From Salipiger mangrovisoli (GTDB lineage Bacteria > Pseudomonadota > Alphaproteobacteria > Rhodobacterales > Rhodobacteraceae), in contig NZ_JADFFK010000002.1 of NCBI RefSeq assembly GCF_015223355.1, positions 124,001-188,000 on the forward strand: a stretch of 64,000 bases of DNA. Direction: 5' to 3'. Below the pieces are notes generated by a model. It was not told where the DNA came from, made no database searches, and saw nothing but the letters and a program-made list of their open reading frames with translations. Made by a program: the position numbers and the translations under genes. Positions 17,947-27,625 of the stretch are shown in pieces (within the stretch, counting starts at the first letter, position 1; each line of letters begins with the position of its first letter).

Positions 17947-18837
17947 ATGGAACGGATACAGGAACGTGGCCTGTCCTCCTGGCAGGCCTGGGGTATGGGC
18001 AATGGCGTCCACTCTCCCGAAACGGCTCAGGACTTGGCGCTGGTGGACGCGGGCATCGCCACGGGCGTCTTCGGATACGCGAACATCGAGGGAGGCTTCA
18101 GCGGGGCCTCCGAAGCGCTCGACGCATCGCAGCTCGCGGCGCTCCATGCCGAGGATGCGCTGGCGCATGAACAGGCGATGCTGTCGCAGGGGCGGAAATC
18201 GAAGCTGGCGCTGCTGCGCGGCGAGGCGGATGGCAGCGTTCGCGGCCTGCGCAATGCGGTGATCAGCATCGGCCATTGGATCGATATCGGGCACGCGCCG
18301 GAGGATGCGGTCGCCGCCCCGACTGTCGCAAGCTATGCCGAAAGCTGGCGAATCGGCTGGACCGAGCGTCTGCCGGAGATCATGCAGCTATCGGTGGACG
18401 GCCCGCTCGAGGACATGGGACTCGAAGAGACGGGCCACGTGCCGGAGAGCGAGCCGGTGCCGGATCCGTTCGAGCCTGGCGAAACCGCAGCGCTTGATCT
18501 CTCGGGGCAGGGGCCGTCACAGGAAGGGCGCGCCTTTCTCGCCGAGATGATGGCCGAGGAGGACGAGCCCGAGGCGTTCATCTTTGCCTCGCAGCCGGAG
18601 CCCATGCCCGTTCTGGCCGGGGTCGGCGCGCAGGGTGCAGCGGGGGAACTTGCGCAACACGAAGTCATGTTTGTCGAAAGCCAGTATGCCGCCCTGCACG
18701 GGGCGCTCTATGATGGCGATGCGGCCTGGGACTGGCGGCTCGACGGGTCCGACCACGAAGAGGCCCGGTTTGGAGCGCATGGCGAAGGGCATGGGCACTC
18801 GGCGCATCAGCTCGGCTACGACGGGCACTTTGTCTGA
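17947..18837 (+). CDS. Hypothetical acidic protein, no recognised domain
   Basis: A 296-residue protein that I do not recognise. It starts at an ATG 6 bases after GAGG. It has no signal peptide or membrane segment. It is rich in Glu, Ala, Gly and Asp. The N-terminal half (residues 60-140) looks helical with HWIDIGHAPEDA. The centre (150-215) is acidic and proline-rich, probably disordered, and the C terminus is histidine-rich (HGEGHGHSAHQLGYDGH). It stands alone between rfbD and a bidirectional terminator. The codon use resembles neighbours, so recent transfer is not suggested. Confidence 0.75.
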   Translation: MERIQERGLSSWQAWGMGNGVHSPETAQDLALVDAGIATGVFGYANIEGGFSGASEALDASQLAALHAEDALAHEQAMLSQGRKSKLALLRGEADGSVRGLRNAVISIGHWIDIGHAPEDAVAAPTVASYAESWRIGWTERLPEIMQLSVDGPLEDMGLEETGHVPESEPVPDPFEPGETAALDLSGQGPSQEGRAFLAEMMAEEDEPEAFIFASQPEPMPVLAGVGAQGAAGELAQHEVMFVESQYAALHGALYDGDAAWDWRLDGSDHEEARFGAHGEGHGHSAHQLGYDGHFV

Positions 18838-18855
18838 TGCAGCCCGAGGCAGGAA

Positions 18856-18883
18856 AAAGCCCGCTCCTTCGAGAGCGGGCTTT
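18856..18883. terminator. Bidirectional terminator between hypothetical gene and leuA
   Basis: An 11-base perfect stem, AAAGCCCGCTC with GAGCGGGCTTT, around loop CTTCGA. A-tract on one side and T-tract on the other make it effective on both strands. It lies between convergent genes. Confidence 0.88.
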
Positions 18884-18913
18884 CGTTTCGTCATGACAGG
18901 GCGCTGAGGCGGG

Positions 18914-20479
<1,566 letters not shown>

Positions 20480-20519
20480 TTTTCGGATCTCTTGAGTCGT
20501 CGTCCTGGAAAGGGTTCGC

Positions 20520-20572
20520 CGGCGCGAAACGGTCCTCCTCTGAGCGGTCGCGCCGAGATGCGCGCTCAGAGG
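20520..20572 (-). promoter_or_regulatory. Putative leuA attenuator/anti-attenuator hairpins
   Basis: In the leuA leader transcript CCTCTGAGCG (20572-20563) pairs perfectly with CGCTCAGAGG (20546-20537). A second pair, CGGCGCGA (20555-20548) with TCGCGCCG (20527-20520), has its 5' arm inside the loop of the first, so the two compete or form a pseudoknot. The leader peptide stop codon lies within the first stem. No U-run is seen after either stem, so a classical terminator is not shown; control may act on translation or via Rho. Confidence 0.55.
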
Positions 20573-20655
20573 CGGATTAGGACTAGACGCAGGCCAAGCG
20601 CAACCGGTGCGCGAAGCGCACGTGCAGCAGCAGGAATTTGGCCAAGTGTCATCAT
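20566..20655 (-). CDS. Leucine leader peptide (leuL-like), 29 codons
   Basis: A short open frame starting with two ATG codons and ending with TGA. It encodes 29 residues of which seven are Leu (codons 4, 14, 20, 22, 24, 26 and 29), including two rare CTA codons at 24 and 26, within a C-terminal run L-R-L-V-L-I-R-L. The stop sits inside the first leader hairpin. This is the classical design of a branched-chain/leucine attenuator, where ribosome stalling at leucine codons sets the hairpin. The likely transcription start is almost at the ATG, so the peptide may be leaderless. Confidence 0.78.
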   Translation of the reverse strand: MMTLGQIPAAARALRAPVALGLRLVLIRL

Positions 20656-20662
20656 GGCGGCG

Positions 20663-20668
20663 ACTATA
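20663..20668 (-). promoter_or_regulatory. -10 element of the leuA leader promoter
   Basis: TATAGT on the minus strand, with TTTTCA as a possible weak -35 about 16 bases upstream. A start 7 bases downstream would fall within a base or two of the leader-peptide ATG at 20655. Inferred from sequence only. Confidence 0.5.
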
Positions 20669-20813
20669 CGCGCGGCGAAAGAAATGAAAACCGCAAAAGC
20701 CGTTCTTCTGACGGAAAATTATGCTGCGCCGCAGAAGCCTGCCGCGCGCCGCTTGAGTGGTCGGGCCGGGTGCCCATATGCTCCGGGGAAGGTATTTGGT
20801 TCAGGGGAGTTTC

Positions 20814-23783
20814 ATGGTCGGGCGTTTACTCAGGGCGGCAATTCTGGCCGCCGGCTGGCCGTTGGCAGCCCTCGCGCAGGAGGGGGAGCGCCCGGCGCGC
20901 GAGGTCTATGTCTTCGGGAATTCACTGGTGCATTTCCTTGGGCAGGAAGCCCATAGCAACACGCCCTACTGGCTCTCGCAGCTGGCCCAGGCGGATGGCG
21001 CGAGCCTTGCCCTGGACGGGCAGTGGGGATTCCTGCGCGACTTCTCCGACGGGCTGCCGCCAGTGCCGAACTGGACCATCCCCGGCGTCGCGAACAATTG
21101 GGATCCGGGCCGCGGCGCCTTTGGGGACGCGGGCTATGACGCCGTGCTGATCACCCCGGCAAACTTCCTGCAATACCAGGGGGCCGATGCTCCCTATCCC
21201 GGCAACAACCCCTCGGGCACCAGCCCGATGGACGCGATTCTCACCGTCGCCGACTGGGTCGAGGGCCACGCCCCCGGCACGCCGCTGTGGATCTACGAGG
21301 GCTGGCCCGACATGGCTTCGGTCGCGGGCGACTTCCCACCCTCGGCGCGGGGGATGCGGCGCTACCACGCGTACACGCTTGCGGCTTACGGAGTCTGGTA
21401 CGACGATCTTCTGGAGAAGCTGCGGGCCGCACGCCCCGAGCGGCCGGTGCAACTCGTTCCCGTGGCGCGGGTGATGTCGGACCTGCTGGGCGAGGGCGGG
21501 CTGTTGCAGGACATGCCGGTCGAGGCGCTTTATGTCGATGACGCGCCGCATGGCACCGCCTCGCTCTACTTCCTCGCTGCCATGGTCAGCTACAGCGCGC
21601 TCTACGCCGCGCCGCCGCCGGAAGGGTACAGACCGCCGCCCGAGATCGACCAGGCCATCGCCTCCGCCTATCCACAGATCGCCGGGCGCGTTTGGCAGCT
21701 GGTCTCGGCGCTGCTGCCCGAGCAGCGCGCCGCGGCGGCGGCGCCTCGGCCCGAGACCGCGCAGCAAGCGCAGGCTCCCGCCGCCGGGGCGCCCCTGCCT
21801 CCGCGCCCCGATCTGGCGCTGCCCGAGCCCGGCGCCCGGCCCGAAGGGCCCCCGGCGCTGGCGATGGGACTCAACGGGTTGTCGGACTGGTCCACCCAGC
21901 ACCCCTTCGTAGACCTGATGAAGTCCGCGCGCCCCTGGATCGGTCACCTGCCGGGTCAATGGGGCGGGGTCGAGATCGACGCGCTGCGCGCGCTTGGCGC
22001 GCTCGACGCGGAGGGCTGGCCGCTGCGCATACCCGAAGGGGTCGAGCGGCTCGAGGCCCTGCTGCTCACCGACCAGCCCGAGGCCGCCTCGCATCTGCGC
22101 GGCACCTACGTGGTGCTCTGGACGGGCAAGGGCGATCTGCAGATCACCGGCCGCGCCAGCCGGGTGCGGATGGAAGAGGGGCGCGCGCTTTTCGACTATG
22201 CGCCGGGCGAGGGCTCGGTCGGGATCTCGCTCTCGTCCATCGATCCCGAGGATCCGATCCGCGACATCCACGTGCTGCGCGAGGATCAGGTCGCGCTCTT
22301 CGAAGCCGGGGCGCTGTTCAATCCCGAGTGGCTGGCGCGCGTCCACGACCTGCGCAGCCTGCGCTTCATGGACTGGATGATGACCAACGGCTCTCCGGTC
22401 CAGCATTGGGACGACCGCCCGCGTCTCGGCGATGCGACATGGACCGCCTGGGGTGTGCCGCCGGAGGTGATGATCGCCCTGGCCAACCAGGTCGGCGCCG
22501 ACCCGTGGTTTACCCTGCCGCACATGGCGGATGATGACTATGTCCGGCGCTTCGCCGAGTTGGTGAAGGCGCGGCTCGATCCGGGGCTCAAGGCCTATGT
22601 CGAATATTCGAACGAGGTCTGGAACCACATTTTCCCGCAGGCGCAATGGGCGGCGCAGCAGGCCGAGGCGCGCTGGGGCCGCTCGGAATCGGGCTGGATT
22701 CAGTTCTACGGGTTGCGCGCGGCGCAGGTCATGGACATCTGGACCGAGGTCTTCGGCGACAGGGCGAGTGACCGGCTGGTGCGGGTGATCTCGACCCATA
22801 CCGGCTGGCCGGGACTCGAGGAGCAGATCCTCACCGCGCCGCTCGCCTACCTGACGCTCGGCCGCGCGCCGCGCGAGAGTTTCGACGCCTACGCGGTGGC
22901 GGGCTATTTCGGCTACGAGTTGGGCGGCGAGGAGATGGCGGGCCAGATGGATGACTGGCTGTCGCGCGCCGAGATGCAGGCGCAGGAAGAGGGCGAGGCG
23001 CAGGGGCTGCGCCGCGTCGCGCTGCGCGAATACGTCAAGCGCCACAGATATGATGCCGCCATGCTGCCGGTGGCCATGGCGCTGCAGGAAGGCTCGCTGG
23101 CCGAGCTGACCGGCGAGATCTTCCCCTATCACGCCGGTGTGGCCGAAACCGCCGGTCTGCGGCTGGTGATGTACGAGGGCGGCACCCATGTGGCGGCGCA
23201 GGCCGAGCGGGTGCAGGACGAGCGGCTTACCGGCTTCTTCGAGGTGTTCAACTACAGTCCCGAGGTGGCCAAGCTCTACGAGCAGTTGCTGACCGGCTGG
23301 ATCGGCGCGGGGGGCACGCTGTTCAACGCCTTCGTCGATGTCGCCCCGGCCTCGCAATGGGGCAGCTGGGGGGCGCTGCGGCACCTCGACGATGCCAACC
23401 CGCGCTGGGACATGCTGATGAGCTACAATGCCTCGGCCCCGACCGCATGGGAAGAGCGCGCCGAAGGGACCTTCGACGACGGCCTGCTGGCGCGCGCCGC
23501 GCCGGAGGGTGAGCGTCTTGACGGCAGCGCGCGCCCGGATGTCCTGCTCGGCGGGGCGGGGGACGACCTGCTGGCGGGGCAGGGCGGCGATGACAACCTG
23601 CACGGCGGTCCGGGCCGCGACCGGGCGCTGCTGCCGGGCGCGCGCGGGGATTACGCCTTCGGCCGCGATGCCGAGGGGCGGCTGATCGCCGAGGGGCCAA
23701 AGGGGCAGGTGACGCTCTTCGCGGTCGAGACGCTGGAATTCGAGGACTCGCCCGGACTCGAGCTGCCCGCCGCCGGGCTCTGA
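20814..23783 (+). CDS. Secreted multidomain protein: SGNH-like + clan GH-A-like glycosidase + RTX repeats
   Basis: A 989-residue protein. A signal peptide (about 21 residues, LAALA-QE) is followed by an SGNH-hydrolase-like domain (about 28-290): block I VYVFGNSLVHF and a terminal D-x-x-H in DDAPHGTASLYFL. A Pro/Ala linker (about 305-345) leads to a large domain (about 350-880) with EYSNEVWNHIFPQAQ, like a GH-A acid/base Asn-Glu, and LVMYEGGTH, like a nucleophile Glu. Near the C terminus are RTX calcium-binding repeats, LLGGAGDDLLAGQGGDDNLHGG. Related proteins are annotated as cellulose-binding or calcium-binding. An exported polysaccharide-processing enzyme is inferred. Start ATG 20814 follows AGGGGAG. 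Confidence 0.78.
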   Translation: MVGRLLRAAILAAGWPLAALAQEGERPAREVYVFGNSLVHFLGQEAHSNTPYWLSQLAQADGASLALDGQWGFLRDFSDGLPPVPNWTIPGVANNWDPGRGAFGDAGYDAVLITPANFLQYQGADAPYPGNNPSGTSPMDAILTVADWVEGHAPGTPLWIYEGWPDMASVAGDFPPSARGMRRYHAYTLAAYGVWYDDLLEKLRAARPERPVQLVPVARVMSDLLGEGGLLQDMPVEALYVDDAPHGTASLYFLAAMVSYSALYAAPPPEGYRPPPEIDQAIASAYPQIAGRVWQLVSALLPEQRAAAAAPRPETAQQAQAPAAGAPLPPRPDLALPEPGARPEGPPALAMGLNGLSDWSTQHPFVDLMKSARPWIGHLPGQWGGVEIDALRALGALDAEGWPLRIPEGVERLEALLLTDQPEAASHLRGTYVVLWTGKGDLQITGRASRVRMEEGRALFDYAPGEGSVGISLSSIDPEDPIRDIHVLREDQVALFEAGALFNPEWLARVHDLRSLRFMDWMMTNGSPVQHWDDRPRLGDATWTAWGVPPEVMIALANQVGADPWFTLPHMADDDYVRRFAELVKARLDPGLKAYVEYSNEVWNHIFPQAQWAAQQAEARWGRSESGWIQFYGLRAAQVMDIWTEVFGDRASDRLVRVISTHTGWPGLEEQILTAPLAYLTLGRAPRESFDAYAVAGYFGYELGGEEMAGQMDDWLSRAEMQAQEEGEAQGLRRVALREYVKRHRYDAAMLPVAMALQEGSLAELTGEIFPYHAGVAETAGLRLVMYEGGTHVAAQAERVQDERLTGFFEVFNYSPEVAKLYEQLLTGWIGAGGTLFNAFVDVAPASQWGSWGALRHLDDANPRWDMLMSYNASAPTAWEERAEGTFDDGLLARAAPEGERLDGSARPDVLLGGAGDDLLAGQGGDDNLHGGPGRDRALLPGARGDYAFGRDAEGRLIAEGPKGQVTLFAVETLEFEDSPGLELPAAGL

Positions 23784-23786
23784 CCG

Positions 23787-23831
23787 GCAACTCTCTTCGA
23801 AGAGAGTTGCAAAAGCCTTCGAAGGCTTTTG
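23787..23831. terminator. Two abutting perfect palindromes (bidirectional terminator)
   Basis: A 24-base perfect palindrome (23787-23810, arms GCAACTCTCT/AGAGAGTTGC around TCGA) is followed at once by a 22-base one (23810-23831, arms CAAAAGCCTT/AAGGCTTTTG around CG). Both are centred on TTCGAA. They occupy the gap between convergent genes; the second has A and T tracts for termination in either direction. Confidence 0.85.
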
Positions 23832-23834
23832 CCC

Positions 23835-25046
23835 CTACCCCTGGCGTGCGCGCAGGATTTCCTCGACCAGGGTCTCCGCCCCGAGGCTGGCGCGGAAGTC
23901 CCGCTCGACCCGCGCCCGGCCCGCCGCACCGAAGCGTGCCGCGCTCTCGGGATTCTGCGCCAGTTCGCGGATCGCCCGCGCCAGCGCCGTCGGGTCTTTC
24001 GGAGCGACCAGCTTGCCGGTGTGGCCGTCGTCGATCAGCTCGCGCACCCCGCCCCCATCGGTGCCGATGACCGGCACGCCGCAGGCCATCGCCTCCATGT
24101 AGGCGACGCCGAGCGGCTCGTGCCAGGAGGCCAGCACGAAGACATGCGCCGCCAGCAACTTGTCGTGCACCGCGCTGGCGTCGATCGCACCGAGCAGCTT
24201 CACGTGGTCCTGCAGCCGCAGCCGGCGCAGCTGCGCTTCGAGTTCGGTGCGATAGCCGGTGCCGCCGGCGTCATCCTCGCCTGCGATCTCCAGCCGCACG
24301 TCGACGCCCTGGTCGAGCAGCTGGCGCATGGCCGACATCAGGTCCTGATGGCCCTTCACCACGTTGAGCCGTCCGCAGGAGAACAGCCGCAGGGGCCGGC
24401 CCTTTTCGGGCGGCACGTAGGGCGCAGCGCGGCGCAGCATGTCGGTGTCGACACCCATCGGGCGGATCACCAGCCGCGGCGGCAGGTGCCCGGCCAGCGC
24501 CTCGTGCACCTGCTCGGTGAGCTTGCGGGTGATCACCGTGGCGAAGGCGGCATCGCGCCACTTCACCCTCTGGCCCGGTCCGTAATCCGACAGTGGGCCG
24601 TGCAGCGTCAGCGAGTACCGCGGCCCGCCCAGCCTCTGCGCGAGGTTGGCGACCAGCGCCGCGCGGGCGCAGCTGTGCACGTGGATATGGTCGAGCCCAT
24701 GTTCGGCGGCATGGGTCCGCAGCGCCTCGGCAGCCGTGAGCGTCAGCACGGTATCGCGGGCAAAGCGCGGCCCCTCGCGCAACAGGTCGCGCGGCAGCCC
24801 GCGCGGCAGCAGGCGCGCGAGCGTAGTGGCTGCCGCCAGCGGGCGGATCTCGCCAAGGTATGTGGTGCGGGCGATGGCCTGCTTGGACCAGCTGTGGGCG
24901 ATCAACCCGGTCGGCGGAACGCGGGTCGACAGAAGGTGCACCGTGTGGCCCATCGCCTCCAGTGCCTCGATTTCGCGCCAGAAGAAGATATGGGTCTGCC
25001 CTGGGAACTGGGGCACGAGATACCCGATCCGAAGTTTCTGCGGCAC
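23835..25046 (-). CDS. Glycosyltransferase family 4
   Basis: A 403-residue GT-B enzyme. The N terminus (RIGYLVPQFPGQTHIFFWRE) resembles colanic-acid-type and exopolysaccharide glycosyltransferases. The donor-binding half has SCGRLNVVKGHQDL and the EX7E-type motif in SWHEPLGVAYMEAMACGVPVIGTDGGG. It is expected to act on the cytoplasmic face of the inner membrane and add a sugar to a lipid-linked intermediate; the sugar is unknown. GTG 25046 gives an N terminus just ahead of the family start; a GTG at 25097 is also possible. It is divergent from the next GT2 gene. Confidence 0.87.
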   Translation of the reverse strand: MPQKLRIGYLVPQFPGQTHIFFWREIEALEAMGHTVHLLSTRVPPTGLIAHSWSKQAIARTTYLGEIRPLAAATTLARLLPRGLPRDLLREGPRFARDTVLTLTAAEALRTHAAEHGLDHIHVHSCARAALVANLAQRLGGPRYSLTLHGPLSDYGPGQRVKWRDAAFATVITRKLTEQVHEALAGHLPPRLVIRPMGVDTDMLRRAAPYVPPEKGRPLRLFSCGRLNVVKGHQDLMSAMRQLLDQGVDVRLEIAGEDDAGGTGYRTELEAQLRRLRLQDHVKLLGAIDASAVHDKLLAAHVFVLASWHEPLGVAYMEAMACGVPVIGTDGGGVRELIDDGHTGKLVAPKDPTALARAIRELAQNPESAARFGAAGRARVERDFRASLGAETLVEEILRARQG

Positions 25047-25191
25047 AGAGCCCCCCACGCGCCGAGCAGACAGGCCCGCCCGGCAATAAAAACACACATT
25101 GCTTCAAATCATTCTTTGGCCACAGTTTGCTGGCAAAGCTACCCTGTCCTGGTGCATGGATTATGCATGTGTGTCGTCCTTGGTACGGATC

Positions 25192-26058
25192 ATGGCGTCT
25201 GACGAATCTCGCGTAACTAGCAGCCCCTCCCTTGCCGTGATCCTGCCCGCCAGCAACGAAGGCGCGCTGATCGGTGCGTGTCTCAAGGCGCTCCTGGCCT
25301 CGGACTGGCCCGGCGCGCTGCCCGCGCCCGAGGTCATCGTCGTCGCCAATGGGTGCCGGGATGACACCGCCGCCCGCGCCCGCGCCCTCGAGGATGACTT
25401 TGCGTCACGCGGCTGGAGCCTGCGGGTGATCGAACGCGCCGAGGGCGGCAAGCTCGCCGCGCTCAATGCCGGAGATGCCGAGGCACGGGCAGGGAGCCGA
25501 GTCTATCTCGACGCCGATGTGACGGTCAGCCGGCCGCTCCTGTCGCAGATCCACGCGGCGTTGTCCCGGCCTGGCGCGCGCTATGCCAGCGGCCGGCTGC
25601 GCATCACCGCCCACGGCTGGGCCGCCCGCGCCTATGCCCGCAGTTGGCGGCAGGTGCCCTTCATGACCGGCGGTGTTCCTGGCTGCGGCGTCTTCGCGGT
25701 CAATGCCGAGGGTCGTGCCCGCTGGCAGGAGTTCCCCGACATCATCTCGGACGACACGTTCGTGCGGCTGAGCTTCACCCCCGCAGAGCGCGTTTCGGTG
25801 GCGGCCCATTACGAATGGCCGATCGCCGAGGGGCTGGCGGCACTGGTCCGCGTGCGCCGCCGCCAGGACGCGGGCGTCGCGCAGGTCGGCGCGCTTTACC
25901 CTCGGCTTCTTGGCAATGACGACAAGCTGCCGCTCTCGATGTCCGGCAAGCTGCGCATGGCGCTGCGCGATCCGATCGGCTTTGCCGTCTATTCCGGTGT
26001 GGCGCTGCTGGTGCGGCTGACCCCGCAGGGCCGACCCGAATGGAGCCGCGGCCGGTGA
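25192..26058 (+). CDS. Glycosyltransferase family 2
   Basis: A 288-residue GT-A enzyme. The N-terminal nucleotide-binding strand is LAVILPASNEGALIGACL, and the DxD metal motif is VYLDADVTVS. The acceptor region includes GGVPGCGVFAVNAEG and ISDDTFVRL. A C-terminal hydrophobic segment (FAVYSGVALLVRL) may bind the membrane. The start is uncertain: ATG 25192 gives a compact protein; ATG 25156 would add 12 residues. It is the first gene of the rightward run that continues into the flippase, which overlaps its end. Confidence 0.86.
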   Translation: MASDESRVTSSPSLAVILPASNEGALIGACLKALLASDWPGALPAPEVIVVANGCRDDTAARARALEDDFASRGWSLRVIERAEGGKLAALNAGDAEARAGSRVYLDADVTVSRPLLSQIHAALSRPGARYASGRLRITAHGWAARAYARSWRQVPFMTGGVPGCGVFAVNAEGRARWQEFPDIISDDTFVRLSFTPAERVSVAAHYEWPIAEGLAALVRVRRRQDAGVAQVGALYPRLLGNDDKLPLSMSGKLRMALRDPIGFAVYSGVALLVRLTPQGRPEWSRGR

Positions 26059-27422
26059 CAACCACCCTGATCCAGCGCTTCTCGGGCGCCTCTCTGGGCG
26101 CGCGCGTGCTGCGCAGCTCGCTGCTGACCGTGGGCAGCTTCGGTTTCAGCCAGGCGCTGCGACTGGGCGGCAACCTGATCCTGACGCGGCTGCTGTTCCC
26201 CGAGGCCTTTGGCCTGATGGCACTGCTCACGGTCTTCCTGATGGGGTTGATGCAGTTCTCGGACGTGGGAGTCACCCCGGCGATCCTGCAAAGCAGGCGC
26301 GGCGACGACCGCGATTTCCTCGACACTGCCTGGACCATCCAGGTGCTGCGCGGCATCGGGCTGTGGCTCACCGCCTGCGCGTTTGCCTGGCCGATGGCCG
26401 CCTTCTACGACCAGCCGCAGCTTCTCCAGCTTCTGCCCGTTGCGGGGCTGGCGCTGCTGATCGTCGGCTTCCGCCCGACCCGCATGGACAGCGCCAACCG
26501 TCACCTGCGGCTCGGCCGCGTCACCCTGCTGGAACTGGCCACGCAGACGCTCGGCGTTGTCAGCGCTGTGCTTCTGGCCTGGGCCACCGGCTCGGTTTGG
26601 GCGCTGGTGATCTCGGGGCTGATCAGCAGCCTCTTCGAGGTGGTGGCCAATTCGGCTTTTCTGGCCGGCGGGCGCAACCGCTTCCGCATGGAGGCGGAGG
26701 CACGGCACGAGCTGGTGAATTTCGGAAAGTGGATCTTCCTGTCGACCGTCTGCGGTTTCTTCTTCAGCCAGGGCGACAAGATCCTGATCGGCAAGTACCT
26801 CAGCCTCGAAGCCTTCGGGGTCTACAACATCGGCTATTTCCTTGCGTCCTTCCCGATGCTGCTGGGCGGCATGGTCACCCGCAAGGTGCTGATCCCGATC
26901 TACCGCGAGAGCCCGCCGCGGGCGAGCCGCGAGAATTTCCGGCGCCTGCGCAAGATGCGCTTCGCCGTCACCGGTCCGCTGCTGCTGCTGGTTGCCAGCT
27001 TCGGGCTCTGCGGCCATTGGCTTGTCACCCTGATGTACGATTCGCGCTACCTTGCCGCCGGTGCGGTGACCGTGATCGTCGCCTGCATGCAGATGCCGCA
27101 GATCGTGGTGCAGACCTACGATCAGGCGGCGCTGGCGGCGGGTGACAGCCGCAGCTTTTTCGTGCTGGCGCTGACGCGGGCGGTGCTGATGATCGGCTGC
27201 ATCCTCGTCGGTCTCGAGACCTACGGGCTGATCGGCGCGCTGCTGGGCTACGGGGCGGCCTTCCTGCTGGCCTATCCGGTTGTGGTCTGGCTGGCGCGGC
27301 GCATGGGGGTCTGGGACCCGTTGCATGATCTCGTCTTCGCGTTGCTCGGCGCGGCGCTGGCGCTTGTCGCGATCTCGCTCAACTGGTCCGCGGTGACCGC
27401 GCTGGCGGCGCAGGGCGGCTGA
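26040..27422 (+). CDS. Oligosaccharide flippase (Wzx-like, PST family)
   Basis: Up to 460 residues with 12-14 predicted membrane helices. Polysaccharide-synthesis exporter features are TVGSFGFSQALRLGGNLILTRLL at the N terminus, GLMALLTVFLMGLMQFSDVG, and FSQGDKILIGKYLSLEAFGVYNIGYFLA in the middle. It should flip lipid-linked repeat units across the inner membrane for Wzy-dependent assembly. The start may be GTG 26055, which overlaps the preceding stop as GTGA; ATG 26040 overlaps by 19 bases. The 203 bases after it separate it from the PKS gene. Confidence 0.9.
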   Translation: MEPRPVTTTLIQRFSGASLGARVLRSSLLTVGSFGFSQALRLGGNLILTRLLFPEAFGLMALLTVFLMGLMQFSDVGVTPAILQSRRGDDRDFLDTAWTIQVLRGIGLWLTACAFAWPMAAFYDQPQLLQLLPVAGLALLIVGFRPTRMDSANRHLRLGRVTLLELATQTLGVVSAVLLAWATGSVWALVISGLISSLFEVVANSAFLAGGRNRFRMEAEARHELVNFGKWIFLSTVCGFFFSQGDKILIGKYLSLEAFGVYNIGYFLASFPMLLGGMVTRKVLIPIYRESPPRASRENFRRLRKMRFAVTGPLLLLVASFGLCGHWLVTLMYDSRYLAAGAVTVIVACMQMPQIVVQTYDQAALAAGDSRSFFVLALTRAVLMIGCILVGLETYGLIGALLGYGAAFLLAYPVVVWLARRMGVWDPLHDLVFALLGAALALVAISLNWSAVTALAAQGG

Positions 27423-27565
27423 TTGCTTCACCAGTGCGTGACGACGTGTCCCGGCGCAGACAGCGCAGATCTCGCCTGATAGACTCTGCTCGGATGGACA
27501 GTGCCGCCGCCAGGCCGATGTTTGTTTCCAGCCAGGGCGCGCCTTCCCGGATTGCGCCCAATTTT

Positions 27566-27588
27566 CTCCGTATTCAGACTTTACGGAG
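27566..27588. promoter_or_regulatory. Inverted repeat upstream of the PKS gene
   Basis: CTCCGTA (27566-27572) and TACGGAG (27582-27588) form a perfect 7-base inverted repeat with a 9-base AT-richer spacer, 38 bases before the proposed PKS start. It could be an operator or a 5'-leader hairpin. No known binding consensus is matched. Confidence 0.4.
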
Positions 27589-27625
27589 CGAGACATCGCG
27601 GGTTTGTGCGAGTGAGGGACGTTTC

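Noticed and set aside
20922..23603. An 893-codon open frame on the minus strand
   Set aside because: Antisense to the SGNH/GH-like gene, which has a signal peptide, catalytic-type motifs and RTX repeats.
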